From positions 1 to 32,086 of the forward strand of contig CAMZAK010000010.1 in NCBI GenBank assembly GCA_947304245.1: a stretch of 32,086 nt of DNA, given 5' to 3'. The notes beneath the pieces are model-generated. The model was not told the DNA's origin. It was given only the letters and a program-made list of their open reading frames with translations, and made no database searches. This DNA is from an uncultured Clostridia bacterium (GTDB lineage Bacteria; Bacillota; Clostridia; Oscillospirales; Ruminococcaceae). A program made the position numbers and the translations under genes. Below are positions 1-8,178 of this stretch, piece after piece; within the stretch, counting starts at the first letter, position 1; each line of letters opens with the position of its first letter.

Positions 1-36
1 GATAATATTTATATATTTGTTTCTTGATTTTTTCTT

Positions 37-58
37 GGGCCTTTAGCTCAGTTGGAGA
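37..58 (+). pseudogene. 5' fragment of a tRNA gene (Ala/Ile-like), truncated in the D arm
   Basis: The bases follow tRNA layout: a seven-base acceptor 5' strand GGGCCTT, TA at positions 8-9, D-stem GCTC, A14 and a GTTGG D loop. The match fails inside the 3' strand of the D stem at about 57-58. No anticodon arm, T arm (GTTCGA-like) or complementary AAGGCCC occurs in the next 280 bases. GGGCC plus TAGCTCAGTTGG is common in bacterial tRNA-Ile and tRNA-Ala, so isotype is uncertain. It cannot give a functional tRNA as it stands. Confidence 0.55.
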
Positions 59-335
59 TGTATCTATAATATTTCATTTTAATGTTTAATTTTGTTTGAA
101 AAAATTTTTAAGATAAAATAAGAATTTAAAAAAATTTTATAAATATTTATAAATAATATAAAACTAAATATGAAAGTATTAAAATTTGTTTTTTCTTGAA
201 ATTATAAATTATGATGTTTAGTTTATTGAACATAAAAAAACTTTACAATTTGTTTAAAAATATTTACAAAATAAATTGCGGTAATATTAAAAATATATTT
301 GAATTTATAATTTTGTTATAAATTATGTGAGTTCT
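56..335. other. Gene-free A+T-rich stretch
   Basis: No open frame with a ribosome binding site, no recognisable RNA gene and no convincing decayed gene was seen between the tRNA fragment and the end of the LCP-like gene. The only structure noted is the A+T hairpin at 302-324. Confidence 0.6.
302..324 (-). terminator. Possible terminator of the LCP-like gene
   Basis: A perfect nine-base inverted repeat, AATTTATAA and TTATAAATT with a five-base loop, lies just beyond the stop of the minus-strand gene. It is followed on that strand by AAATATATTTTTAA. The stem contains no G or C, so it is weak, and chance is possible in such A+T-rich DNA. Confidence 0.3.
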
Positions 336-1211
336 TTATTTGAACATTTTTTTACATTCTGTTATACATTCATCTGTTAATTTATTTCTATTATTTTCAT
401 ATTTTGTTTTAATGTTAACTATATTAATATTAGTTTTATTTTCATTAATCATATTTTCAAATCCTTTTTTCCTGCTTTCAAAATCGTAAATTGAAATATC
501 AGTTGAAGAAAGATTTGAAATTGTTGCAAATAATCTACTTAAGTTGGTTTTTTTATTAAGATTGTTTTTTAATAATAAAAACAGTTTTATTGGGTCTTTA
601 TTCAAAATTTTTTTATGTTCTTCATTCGTTAAAATTTTGTAATTTTTTTTATAATCTTTTGTGTTTTTAAGTAGAATTTTTATTCCTCCTAGTTGGTTAA
701 TTATAGTGGAAATTGCATTGTAATCTAATTTAATTATTTTGTCTATTTCAATATTCATATTATTTTCAATTGCATTTTTTAAACAATAAGTTCCACATTT
801 TTTATGAATTTTTTCTAGTGTTCCTTCTTTAATTGGGAAGCCTTCGTTTGTTTGTGCAACTGTTTTAAAGTTTTTTGGGAAATTTGCTAATGTGATATAA
901 TTATCATGAGCAGAAATTTTTAAAATAATGTATTTTTCTTCTGTGCCTTTATTTTTTTCAGTTGGGTGTGGATTTTTTTTATTATTTTCTTCATTATCCA
1001 TATTATTTTCTGGAATTGGTTGAATTATTACTAAAGTTGTAATGTCTTGTTGTTTTGGAATATTAAATTTTATTTTAGATTTAGAATTTAATGAATATGC
1101 GTTTTTAAGGCTATTTTTTAAAATATTTATTCTACTAAAAACACAAATTGGAAACAATAAAATTAAAGTAACAAACATTGAAGATATTGTTATTTTTATT
1201 TTTTTATTCAT
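336..1211 (-). CDS. LCP (LytR-CpsA-Psr)-like membrane-anchored protein, probably non-catalytic
   Basis: This 291-residue protein has a short basic N-terminus and one hydrophobic segment at about 9-26, so most of it should lie outside the membrane. Residues about 95-183 resemble an LCP core: IILKIS, a strand ITLANFP where LCP enzymes have SIPRD, and then the family-like IEIDKIIKLDYNAISTI and INQLGGI (about 154-177). LCP enzymes transfer lipid-linked glycopolymers to peptidoglycan and use conserved arginines that bind pyrophosphate. Here the motif reads NFPKN, without that Arg and Asp. I infer a divergent, possibly inactive homologue. The start ATG follows GGTGA at six bases. It stands alone and divergent from cls, with which it shares an 110-base control region. 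It is lysine- and asparagine-rich, which may blur homology. Confidence 0.5.
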   Translation of the reverse strand: MNKKIKITISSMFVTLILLFPICVFSRINILKNSLKNAYSLNSKSKIKFNIPKQQDITTLVIIQPIPENNMDNEENNKKNPHPTEKNKGTEEKYIILKISAHDNYITLANFPKNFKTVAQTNEGFPIKEGTLEKIHKKCGTYCLKNAIENNMNIEIDKIIKLDYNAISTIINQLGGIKILLKNTKDYKKNYKILTNEEHKKILNKDPIKLFLLLKNNLNKKTNLSRLFATISNLSSTDISIYDFESRKKGFENMINENKTNINIVNIKTKYENNRNKLTDECITECKKMFK

Positions 1212-1262
1212 GAAATCACCAATTTGATTTTTGACAATAATTTAACATTAAATTCAAATGTT

Positions 1263-1291
1263 TTGTGATTTTAATTTAAAAATGTTATAAT
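1263..1291 (+). promoter_or_regulatory. Promoter of cls-radA-cdaA
   Basis: A -35 TTGTGA at 1263-1268 and a -10 TATAAT at 1286-1291 are 17 bases apart, with an extended TGT before the -10. Transcription would begin near 1297, just before the cls ribosome binding site. This rules out the TTG at 1298 as a start. Confidence 0.65.
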
Positions 1292-1321
1292 AAATTCTTG
1301 AAAATAAATTGGGAGTTTTTT

Positions 1322-2848
1322 ATGAAGCGGTTATTTAATATAATTAGTAAAAATTCTACTACTGCTTTGATTTTATTTTTGTCTGAAATATTAATTTCTT
1401 GTTATATTGTTTTAATTTTAGGAAGACATTTTTTAATTTTCGGAATATTAATATATTTGTTTGATATTATAATAATTTTTTTTATTGCAAACAGTAAAGT
1501 TAATCCGGCTTATAAAATATCTTGGATTTGTAGTGTTATTTTGTTGCCTTTGGTTGGAGGAATATTATATTTAACTTTTGGTAAAAGGCAAACAATTAAA
1601 AAATTTAAAAGAAAGTTTGTTAATGCTAAATATTCTAATTATAAGTTTTCAAAGAATTTTAATGATTTTAGCATAGAAAATTTAAATATAGAATCTGAAT
1701 ATTTGCAAATGATAAGATGGATTTATAATGTTTCAAAATACCCTGCTTACTTTAAAACAAAAACACAATTTTTGCATTCTGGGGTTTGTTATTTTGAAAA
1801 TTTAATTATAGATATTAAAAAAGCAAAAAAAACTATTTTTATGGAATTATTCATAATTTCTCCAGGGAAGATGTGGGGAGAAATTATAAATGTTTTAATT
1901 GAAAAGGTAAATGAAGGCGTTGATGTAAGATTAATTTATGACGATTTTGGTACAATAGCTAGCCTGCCTAGAAATTATGAAAAGTATTTAAATAAAGTGG
2001 GAATTAAGTGCATGGTTTTTAACCCCATTAAACCTCGTTTTGAAGCTATTATGAATAATAGAGATCATAGAAAAATGGTTGTAATAGATGGAAAAATTGC
2101 TTATACTGGAGGGATTAATTTTGCGGATGAATATATTAATGAAATAGAAAGATTTGGTTTTTGGCAAGATTGTGGTGTTAAACTTAAAGGGGATGCTGTT
2201 TTTAGTTTTGTTATATTATTTTTAAATATGTGGAATTATTTATCTGGTGAATTTGTTAATTTTGAAGATTTTATTCCAAAAGAAATTGATAATAAAGAAG
2301 ATGGAGTTGTTTTACCGTTTGGGGATAATCCTGTTAATTCTTACTATTTAAATGATTCAATATATTTAAAAATTGTTACTTCTGCAAAAAAATATGTTTA
2401 CATTCAAACGCCATATTTAATAATAGATGAAAAATTAACTAATTCTTTAATGTTTGCAGCGCAAAGTGGAGTTAGTGTTGTTATTGTAACTCCAAATATT
2501 TATGATAAATTTTATGTGCATGCTTTAACTAGAAGTTCTTATGAAAGATTAATAAAAGCAGGAGTTAAAATTTATGAGTTCACACCAGGTTTCATTCACT
2601 CTAAAGTTATTTTAGCAGACGGGATTGTTGGAGTTTTAGGGACTGCAAATTTTGATTTTAGAAGTTTATATTTACACTTTGAGTGTAGTGTTTGGATGTA
2701 TAAAACAAAAGCATTAAAACAAATTTATGAAGATTTTAATGTTATTGTTTCAAAATCTAAAAAGGTTAGTTTAAAAGAGTGTGAAAAAAGAAATTTTTTT
2801 GAAAAACTTTTGGCATTTATTTTAAAACCATTTTCTTCGTTTTTATAA
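1322..2848 (+). CDS. cls: Cardiolipin synthase (phospholipase D family)
   Basis: The 508-residue product should condense two phosphatidylglycerols to cardiolipin at the membrane. Two hydrophobic segments lie in the N-terminal 60 residues, followed by a third near 68-85. Two phospholipase D repeats each carry an HxKxxxxD motif: H249-R-K251 with D256, and H426-S-K428 with D433. The first is followed by YTGGIN and the second by GTANFDFRS. Length and order are normal for bacterial Cls. I start at the ATG at 1322 because GGGAG lies six bases upstream. The in-frame TTG at 1298 sits at the predicted transcription start and has no ribosome binding site. The gene heads a run with radA and cdaA. Confidence 0.93.
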   Translation: MKRLFNIISKNSTTALILFLSEILISCYIVLILGRHFLIFGILIYLFDIIIIFFIANSKVNPAYKISWICSVILLPLVGGILYLTFGKRQTIKKFKRKFVNAKYSNYKFSKNFNDFSIENLNIESEYLQMIRWIYNVSKYPAYFKTKTQFLHSGVCYFENLIIDIKKAKKTIFMELFIISPGKMWGEIINVLIEKVNEGVDVRLIYDDFGTIASLPRNYEKYLNKVGIKCMVFNPIKPRFEAIMNNRDHRKMVVIDGKIAYTGGINFADEYINEIERFGFWQDCGVKLKGDAVFSFVILFLNMWNYLSGEFVNFEDFIPKEIDNKEDGVVLPFGDNPVNSYYLNDSIYLKIVTSAKKYVYIQTPYLIIDEKLTNSLMFAAQSGVSVVIVTPNIYDKFYVHALTRSSYERLIKAGVKIYEFTPGFIHSKVILADGIVGVLGTANFDFRSLYLHFECSVWMYKTKALKQIYEDFNVIVSKSKKVSLKECEKRNFFEKLLAFILKPFSSFL

Positions 2849-2899
2849 AGCTAAAAAAATTATATTTTAATAAACAAATGTTTTATGGAAGGATTAACT

Positions 2900-4255
2900 A
2901 TGAGCAAACTTAAATTAAGATTCGTTTGCATAAATTGCGGATTTAGTTTAGCTAAATGGGAGGGTTGCTGCCCTAATTGTGGAAAATGGAATAGTTTAAA
3001 AGAAACATTATTTTCTAATGATAAGGAAAATAAGATTGTTAATAAAAACATTGAGGCATTGCCTTTAGAAAAAATTGATTGTGAAACATACGCTAGGTAT
3101 GATACTGGCTTTTTAGAATTAAATGTTTTGTTTGGTGGAGGAATTGTAAAAGGTTCTATTTCTTTAATTGGAGGTAACCCTGGAATTGGGAAATCTACAC
3201 TTTTATTGCAAATTTGTTCTTTTTTATCTAAAGATGAAAAGGTTTTATATGTTTCCGGAGAAGAAAATGCTTTACAAATTAAGTTAAGAGCAAAAAGACT
3301 TAAAGTAAACAGTGAAAATTTGTTATTGTTAACAGAATTTGACATAGATGCTATAACTAATGTAATATTAAAAGAAAGGCCTTCGGTTGTTGTAATAGAT
3401 TCCATTCAAACCATGTGTTATAGTGAAATTTCTTCTATGCCGGGTAGTGTAGCACAAATTAGAGAATGTACTTATATTTTTCAAAAAATTGCTAAAAAAG
3501 AAAATATTACAATAATTTTAGTTGGGCATGTTAACAAAGAAGGAAATTTTGCTGGTCCTAAAGTTTTAGAGCATATTGTAGATTGTGTTTTATATTTTGA
3601 AGGAGATTCTAAAAATTCATTTAGAATTTTAAGAGTTGTTAAAAACAGGTTTGGTTCTGTTAATGAGATTGCTGTTTTTGATATGAAGGAAAATGGTTTG
3701 GTTCCTATTGTTAATCCTTCTGCTATTTTAATTGAAGAAAGGCCAAAAAATGTTTCTGGAAGTTGTGTCTGCGCTATAATGAACGGAAAAAAGCCAATGT
3801 TTGTTGAAATTCAAGCTTTAGTAACGAAAACAGGGTTTGGTTTAGCAAGAAGGTTGGCTAAAGGGCTCGATTATAATAAGTTAATTATAATTATTGCAGT
3901 TTTGGAAAAAAGAATTGGGTTACATCTTCAAAATTTAGATTGCTATGTTAATGTTGTTGGAGGTGTTAAATTAGAAGAGCCATCATGCGATTTAGCAGTT
4001 TGTTTGGCTTTGGTTGCTGCAATTAAAAATTTAAATTTAGATGAAGAAATGGTTGTTTTGGGAGAAATTGGTTTAGCTGGAGAAGTAAGAGGTGTTTTTG
4101 ATGTGGAAAAAATAGTTTTGGAGGCAGAAAAATTGGGTTTTAAAAAGATTATGATGCCACAAAATAATTTAAAAAATTTAAAATTTAAAAATAAAGATAT
4201 AACTTTAATTGGAGTTGAAAATGTTAAAGCTGCTGTTTTAGAAATATTAAAATAA
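2900..4255 (+). CDS. radA: DNA repair protein RadA (Sms), branch-migration ATPase
   Basis: The 451-residue protein is a RecA-like hexameric helicase that drives branch migration during recombination. It has an N-terminal C4 zinc finger (Cys10, 13, 24, 27), Walker A GNPGIGKST at 92-100, Walker B around VVVIDS at 163-168, the RadA signature KNRFG at 248-252, and a C-terminal Lon-protease-like domain from about 290. Length matches the family (about 450). The ATG at 2900 is preferred because GGAAGG lies just upstream. The ATG at 2885 has no ribosome binding site and would add five residues before the zinc finger. It follows cls by 51 bases and precedes cdaA by 20, which suggests co-transcription. 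In Bacillus radA is adjacent to disA; here the neighbour is a different diadenylate cyclase, CdaA. Confidence 0.96.
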   Translation: MSKLKLRFVCINCGFSLAKWEGCCPNCGKWNSLKETLFSNDKENKIVNKNIEALPLEKIDCETYARYDTGFLELNVLFGGGIVKGSISLIGGNPGIGKSTLLLQICSFLSKDEKVLYVSGEENALQIKLRAKRLKVNSENLLLLTEFDIDAITNVILKERPSVVVIDSIQTMCYSEISSMPGSVAQIRECTYIFQKIAKKENITIILVGHVNKEGNFAGPKVLEHIVDCVLYFEGDSKNSFRILRVVKNRFGSVNEIAVFDMKENGLVPIVNPSAILIEERPKNVSGSCVCAIMNGKKPMFVEIQALVTKTGFGLARRLAKGLDYNKLIIIIAVLEKRIGLHLQNLDCYVNVVGGVKLEEPSCDLAVCLALVAAIKNLNLDEEMVVLGEIGLAGEVRGVFDVEKIVLEAEKLGFKKIMMPQNNLKNLKFKNKDITLIGVENVKAAVLEILK

Positions 4256-4275
4256 GTTTAAGTAGAGGTTAACCT

Positions 4276-5112
4276 ATGAATCAGTTTTTTAGTTTTATTA
4301 ATATGATTTGGGGAATAATTCTTTCTTTTAGTTTTACAGATTTAATAGATATAATTTTAATATCTTTCATAATTTATAAAACTGTTTTAATAGTTCGTGA
4401 AACGAGGGCAACGCAACTTTTTAGAGGTTTAATTTTATTGCTAGTTGTGGCATTTTTAGCAAAAGTTTTAAATTTAAAAACGCTAGATTTCATAGTTGGA
4501 AGGTTGTTTTTATGGGGTCCTTTAATTGTTGTAATATTATTTCAATCTGAGTTTAGAAGAGTTTTAGAATATGCCGGAAGAGCAAAAATGGGGGGTAAAA
4601 TTCAAAATTTTTTATTTAGTGTTAAGAGTAAAGATAGTTTAGGAATAGAAAATATTATTTATAAAATTTCTAAATCTTGTGAGGAAATGGCTCAGAGCAA
4701 AACTGGAGCATTAATAGTTTTTGAAAGAAAAACAAAACTTGCAGATATAATTGCAACTGGAGTTGAATTAAATGCAGACATTAGTGAAGAGTTAGTTAAA
4801 AATTTATTTTTTAAAAATTCACCTTTACATGATGGAGCAATAATAATAAGAAATTCTAAAATTGTTGCAGCTTCTTGTTTTTTACCAAAACCTTCTAAAG
4901 AAGAATATATTTCAAGAGTTTTAGGAGCGCGTCATAGAGCAGCAATTGGAATTAGTGAAATTTCAGATGCTTTAGTTATTGTTGTTTCAGAAGAAAATGG
5001 CTTAATTTCAATTGCTGAGAATGGTAAAATTAAAAGGCATTTAAACAGAACAAAATTAGTTGCATATTTGCAAGAAGGTTTAATTTTATTTAATAAAAAA
5101 ATTAAAAGTTAG
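4276..5112 (+). CDS. cdaA: Diadenylate cyclase CdaA (c-di-AMP synthase)
   Basis: The 278-residue membrane enzyme makes c-di-AMP from two ATP. Three hydrophobic segments occupy roughly residues 15-38, 48-66 and 74-90. The DAC domain follows, with DGA at 186-188 (LHDGAIII) and RHR at 219-221, the two hallmark catalytic motifs. The family is normally about 270-280 residues. AGAGGT lies about seven bases before the ATG. Genes of this type sit upstream of the CdaR regulator, as here. c-di-AMP controls potassium and osmolyte transport and cell-wall homeostasis. An extended -10 promoter between cdaA and cdaR may uncouple the two. Confidence 0.96.
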   Translation: MNQFFSFINMIWGIILSFSFTDLIDIILISFIIYKTVLIVRETRATQLFRGLILLLVVAFLAKVLNLKTLDFIVGRLFLWGPLIVVILFQSEFRRVLEYAGRAKMGGKIQNFLFSVKSKDSLGIENIIYKISKSCEEMAQSKTGALIVFERKTKLADIIATGVELNADISEELVKNLFFKNSPLHDGAIIIRNSKIVAASCFLPKPSKEEYISRVLGARHRAAIGISEISDALVIVVSEENGLISIAENGKIKRHLNRTKLVAYLQEGLILFNKKIKS

Positions 5113-5129
5113 GTGTTTTTATTTAGATT

Positions 5130-5138
5130 TGTTATAAT
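5130..5138 (+). promoter_or_regulatory. Extended -10 promoter before cdaR
   Basis: TGT directly precedes TATAAT at 5133-5138, giving the extended -10 form. No good -35 is present at the usual distance (the sequence there falls at the end of cdaA). It would start transcription near 5145, 40 bases before the chosen cdaR ATG. Confidence 0.45.
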
Positions 5139-5185
5139 TATTTTAAATTTAATATTCTTTAAATTTGGAAGGTAAATTTAAACTA

Positions 5186-6472
5186 ATGAAAAAAATTAAT
5201 TTTAAAAAATTTTTTTTAGAATTTTCAAAAAACAAATTAACACTTTTAATGAGTGTTTTGTTTTCTGTTGTTTTGTGGATTTCAACAATAATGTTTAGTA
5301 GAGATTCTTACACTGTTATTAAAATTAGCGATGTTCCTGTTATTTCTAATCTATCTAATACACAAGCAGAGCAGTTGGGGCTTTCTGTTGTAAAAATAAC
5401 ACCATCCACTGTTTCTGTTTATGTTAGAGGACCCAGGCACAAGGTTTCTTTCATTAAAAAAGATGATATTATAGTAACTCCAAAAACTTATAGCAGTGTT
5501 TTATATAGCGGAAGTTATAATTTAGAATTACAGGCTTTTTTTAATAAGCCTCAAAACGATGTAACGATTGAAAGCATATCTCACAAAAATGTTGTTTTTG
5601 TTGTTGATGTTTTAGAAACAAAACTTGTTAAATTGGTTCCAGATGAATTAAACATTAGCGTTCAAGAGGGGTTCATAAAAGATGAAACTGTTTGTCAACC
5701 TAATAGTTTATTTGTTAGTGGGCCAAAACAAAGCATAGATAAGTTAGCTTCAATTAAATTATTAGTTAAAAAAGAAGAAGTAAACAAAAATTTAAATTCA
5801 ACTAAAATTTTTGATGCCACACCTCAATTTATTTCTGTTGATGGAAACGTTATGGATTCTTCTGTTTTTAAATATAGCGAAGAAGTTAATTTTAACATTA
5901 AAGTTCCAATATATAAGGTTAAAAAAATACCACTTAAAATTTTATATAAAAATGTTCCTGAGAGTTTGAATTTAAACCTTTTAAAACCAAAAATAACTCC
6001 TTATGAAATAGAAGTTGGCGGGCCGTTAGAAAATATTGAAAACATACAAGAAATAAGCCTTGGATATTTAGATTTAAGAGATTTATCTGAAAGTAAAACA
6101 GATTTTTCTTTTAAAATTAATATTCCTTCGGGTTTTAAAAATTTAGGACAAATTTCAACAGCAACAGTTTCTTTTGATGATGCTAAGTTTAGTTATAAGC
6201 ATTTTAATGTAAGTGGGGTTGAGTTGTTAAATGTTCCTAAAGATTGTGATTTATCTATTAATTCTAAAACAATAAAAGATGTTAAGATTGTTGGATTTAA
6301 GGAATTTTTAAAAAATGTTAATTCCACAAATTTAACTGCAACTGTGGATTGTTCTAACATTAATTTTAAAAATGGAATGCAAAATGTTCCTGTTGAAATT
6401 GGTGTTATAAATAAAGATGGTGTTTGGCCTGTTGGGGAATATAAGTGTTCAATTAATTGCAAAAAAAAATGA
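5186..6472 (+). CDS. cdaR: CdaR, YbbR-domain regulator of CdaA
   Basis: The 428-residue protein has one transmembrane segment near residues 24-39 (LTLLMSVLFSVVLWISTIMF) and then a long extracytoplasmic part. That part holds consecutive YbbR-like beta domains, recognisable by repeated patterns such as VRGP, VSGP and VGGP near the domain ends. CdaR homologues bind CdaA in the membrane and modulate c-di-AMP synthesis. The ATG at 5186 has GGAAGG 13 bases upstream, which is long; the in-frame TTG at 5165 has no binding site at all, so I chose the ATG. The gene glmM, third in the usual cdaA-cdaR-glmM cluster, does not follow. Instead the convergent spoIIIAH lies 48 bases away. Confidence 0.9.
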   Translation: MKKINFKKFFLEFSKNKLTLLMSVLFSVVLWISTIMFSRDSYTVIKISDVPVISNLSNTQAEQLGLSVVKITPSTVSVYVRGPRHKVSFIKKDDIIVTPKTYSSVLYSGSYNLELQAFFNKPQNDVTIESISHKNVVFVVDVLETKLVKLVPDELNISVQEGFIKDETVCQPNSLFVSGPKQSIDKLASIKLLVKKEEVNKNLNSTKIFDATPQFISVDGNVMDSSVFKYSEEVNFNIKVPIYKVKKIPLKILYKNVPESLNLNLLKPKITPYEIEVGGPLENIENIQEISLGYLDLRDLSESKTDFSFKINIPSGFKNLGQISTATVSFDDAKFSYKHFNVSGVELLNVPKDCDLSINSKTIKDVKIVGFKEFLKNVNSTNLTATVDCSNINFKNGMQNVPVEIGVINKDGVWPVGEYKCSINCKKK

Positions 6473-6497
6473 AACCACAATAATGTAGTTTCATTTT
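6466..6497. terminator. Shared hairpin terminator between cdaR and spoIIIAH
   Basis: Arms 6466-6479 and 6484-6497 pair around a four-base loop and overlap the cdaR stop codon. Read on the minus strand, the only imperfect position becomes a G-U pair and the hairpin runs into a T-rich tract (the complement of the A run at 6461-6469). It is therefore a strong terminator for the spoIIIA operon. Read on the plus strand that position is a C/A mismatch and the T tract is short, so it is weaker for cdaR. Confidence 0.75.
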
Positions 6498-6520
6498 AAA
6501 ATTCAAAATTAATATTAAAA

Positions 6521-7105
6521 TTAACTGGTTTGAGTTACTACAACATTAGAAGCGCTAAAATTTGTAACGCCGCAGGCTATATCTTTAATTTGTGTTACTT
6601 CTTCAGGTGAAAGATTTTTTGTTTCAACAAATATGTTAACTCTGTTTTCATCTATGAATGCTATGCAATCTTCAACTAATTTTTTGTTTTTAATTTGGTT
6701 TTCAATAGAATCTTCTTGATTTCTCTTTTCTGTTAAATTAATTGATTGTTCAATTACTTTGTCTCTTTCTTCTTGAGTTAAATTTTGTGAACTAGAAAGT
6801 TTGTTGTTGTTTTCAATAGCTTCATCATATGATGAGTTTCTATCTAATTTTGCTTGTTTTATGTAGTTTCTACCTTTCTGAAATTTGTTTTCATTCTTAT
6901 TAACTAATTCAGCTTCGCCATAATTTCTAGATTTGCTGTTTTCATCTTCTTTTTTTGTTTTTTCATCAATATCCATAACGGTTATTGCTTGCTCTCCAGT
7001 TGCAAATTGCCAATTTAAAAATGCGGCAATGCTTAATGTAATTAATAATGCTACAATTACTATTTGCCTTTTTCCTATTATTAAATTAAGTTTTTTAATT
7101 TTCAT
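6521..7105 (-). CDS. spoIIIAH: Stage III sporulation protein AH
   Basis: The 194-residue mother-cell membrane protein has one transmembrane segment at about 13-31 after a short basic start. A charged, coiled-coil-prone stretch of about 100 residues follows, then the C-terminal ring-building domain of the YscJ/FliF type (about 130-190). In sporulating bacilli SpoIIIAH binds forespore SpoIIQ across the intermembrane space and forms part of the channel between the two cells. It is the last gene of the operon. GGAGAG lies eight bases before its ATG, and the terminator at 6466-6497 follows its stop. SpoIIQ itself is not in the window. Confidence 0.93.
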   Translation of the reverse strand: MKIKKLNLIIGKRQIVIVALLITLSIAAFLNWQFATGEQAITVMDIDEKTKKEDENSKSRNYGEAELVNKNENKFQKGRNYIKQAKLDRNSSYDEAIENNNKLSSSQNLTQEERDKVIEQSINLTEKRNQEDSIENQIKNKKLVEDCIAFIDENRVNIFVETKNLSPEEVTQIKDIACGVTNFSASNVVVTQTS

Positions 7106-7148
7106 AATTAAATCTCTCCTTTTATTTTTTTAAATTTTAGAAAATTTG

Positions 7149-7706
7149 CTATGCGCTTTTAACAACAGAAAGTCTATTTTTCTTTATATTTAAACATTTA
7201 GATATGGCTTGTGTAACATCTTCAACAACTTTTATGTTGTCTGCTCCTTCGCATACAACCAACACCCCCTTAATTTTTGGTTCTTTTTGAGTTACTATTA
7301 ATGCTTTTTTACCGTCGTTGCTGTCAATTACTACTACGTCTTTTTGTGAATCATCTTTTTTAGACATTTTGCCAGAGAGGTTTTCATTAGAATTTGTGGT
7401 TTTTTTTTCTGAGTTTGCATATATGTTTTCAATTCCGTTTTCAATTGTTATGAATACTTCAGATTTCCCAACCCCCTTTATTTTAGATATTATATTATTT
7501 AGTTTATTTTCAAGGTGTTTTGCATATTCATCTGTGTTATTTTGGCTAAAACAATTTTTTATTTCTTCTTGTTTGTTTTCGTCTTTTCTTTTGAACGTTA
7601 ATGTTGAGAATGCAATTAAAAAAATACCAATAAATCCTAGTAAAAAAATATAGTTATGTTTAGATTTAAAAGACATAATTTTTTTTAATTGCTCTTTAAA
7701 GTTCAT
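7149..7706 (-). CDS. spoIIIAG: Stage III sporulation protein AG
   Basis: The 185-residue protein has an N-terminal transmembrane segment at about 19-37 and an extracytoplasmic ring-building domain. That domain begins at LNNIISKIKGVGKSEVFITIE and ends at VVEDVTQAISKCLNI. SpoIIIAG homologues assemble into a large ring in the mother-cell membrane. The low-complexity, Lys/Ser/Asn-rich stretch around 93-120 corresponds to the insert that forms a beta ring in Bacillus. Its ribosome binding site AGGAGG lies inside the 3' end of spoIIIAF, 12 bases before the ATG, so expression is probably coupled to AF. Confidence 0.92.
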   Translation of the reverse strand: MNFKEQLKKIMSFKSKHNYIFLLGFIGIFLIAFSTLTFKRKDENKQEEIKNCFSQNNTDEYAKHLENKLNNIISKIKGVGKSEVFITIENGIENIYANSEKKTTNSNENLSGKMSKKDDSQKDVVVIDSNDGKKALIVTQKEPKIKGVLVVCEGADNIKVVEDVTQAISKCLNIKKNRLSVVKSA

Positions 7707-7712
7707 TTATTT

Positions 7713-8174
7713 TTATTCCTCCTTTTTTTTAAAAAACTCTAGTTTTGGTTTTATTCCTGTTTGTTTTTCAACTAACTGTTTTATTTTTTCTTCATCGTAA
7801 TTTTTTTCTTGAGGTATTTTAACTGTTATTGTAGGTGTTTTAGAATCTTTGTTAATGTTTATGCTTATGTCCAAGTCATTATAACCATTTTGAGAAAAAA
7901 CAATTTTTAATGCGTGTTCTAAATTTTTTTCATTATTTTTAAAAATTTTTTTTTCAATATTTTCATTTAAAAGTTTATTATTTTCTATAATATTGGAATA
8001 TTTAGAAAAATTTAATTTGCCAATATTCATTAAAATTGGCATTAAAATTATGCTTATTAAAAATATGTTTAATGTAAATCGCATTGGAGATTCCATGTTA
8101 GAATTTGGAACTAAAGTAGATAATATAGAAATAACTATTATTGAAATACAAATACAAAGAATTGTTTTTTGCAT
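7713..8174 (-). CDS. spoIIIAF: Stage III sporulation protein AF
   Basis: The 153-residue protein has two hydrophobic segments (about 3-22 and 32-49). An extracytoplasmic domain with the pattern LEHALKIVFSQNGYNDLDI and a C-terminal KQTGIKPKLEF follows, as in SpoIIIAF. It is an accessory component of the SpoIIIA channel complex with a fold related to the ring-forming AG and AH proteins. The ATG lies four bases after the spoIIIAE stop. The best ribosome binding site is a G run about 13 bases upstream, inside spoIIIAE, so translation is likely coupled. Confidence 0.88.
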   Translation of the reverse strand: MQKTILCICISIIVISILSTLVPNSNMESPMRFTLNIFLISIILMPILMNIGKLNFSKYSNIIENNKLLNENIEKKIFKNNEKNLEHALKIVFSQNGYNDLDISININKDSKTPTITVKIPQEKNYDEEKIKQLVEKQTGIKPKLEFFKKKEE

Positions 8175-8178
8175 GATT

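Noticed and set aside
2860..3405. Minus-strand frame of 181 codons inside radA
   Set aside because: The overlapping RadA frame carries clear Walker and zinc motifs; the antisense frame has no start signal or homology.
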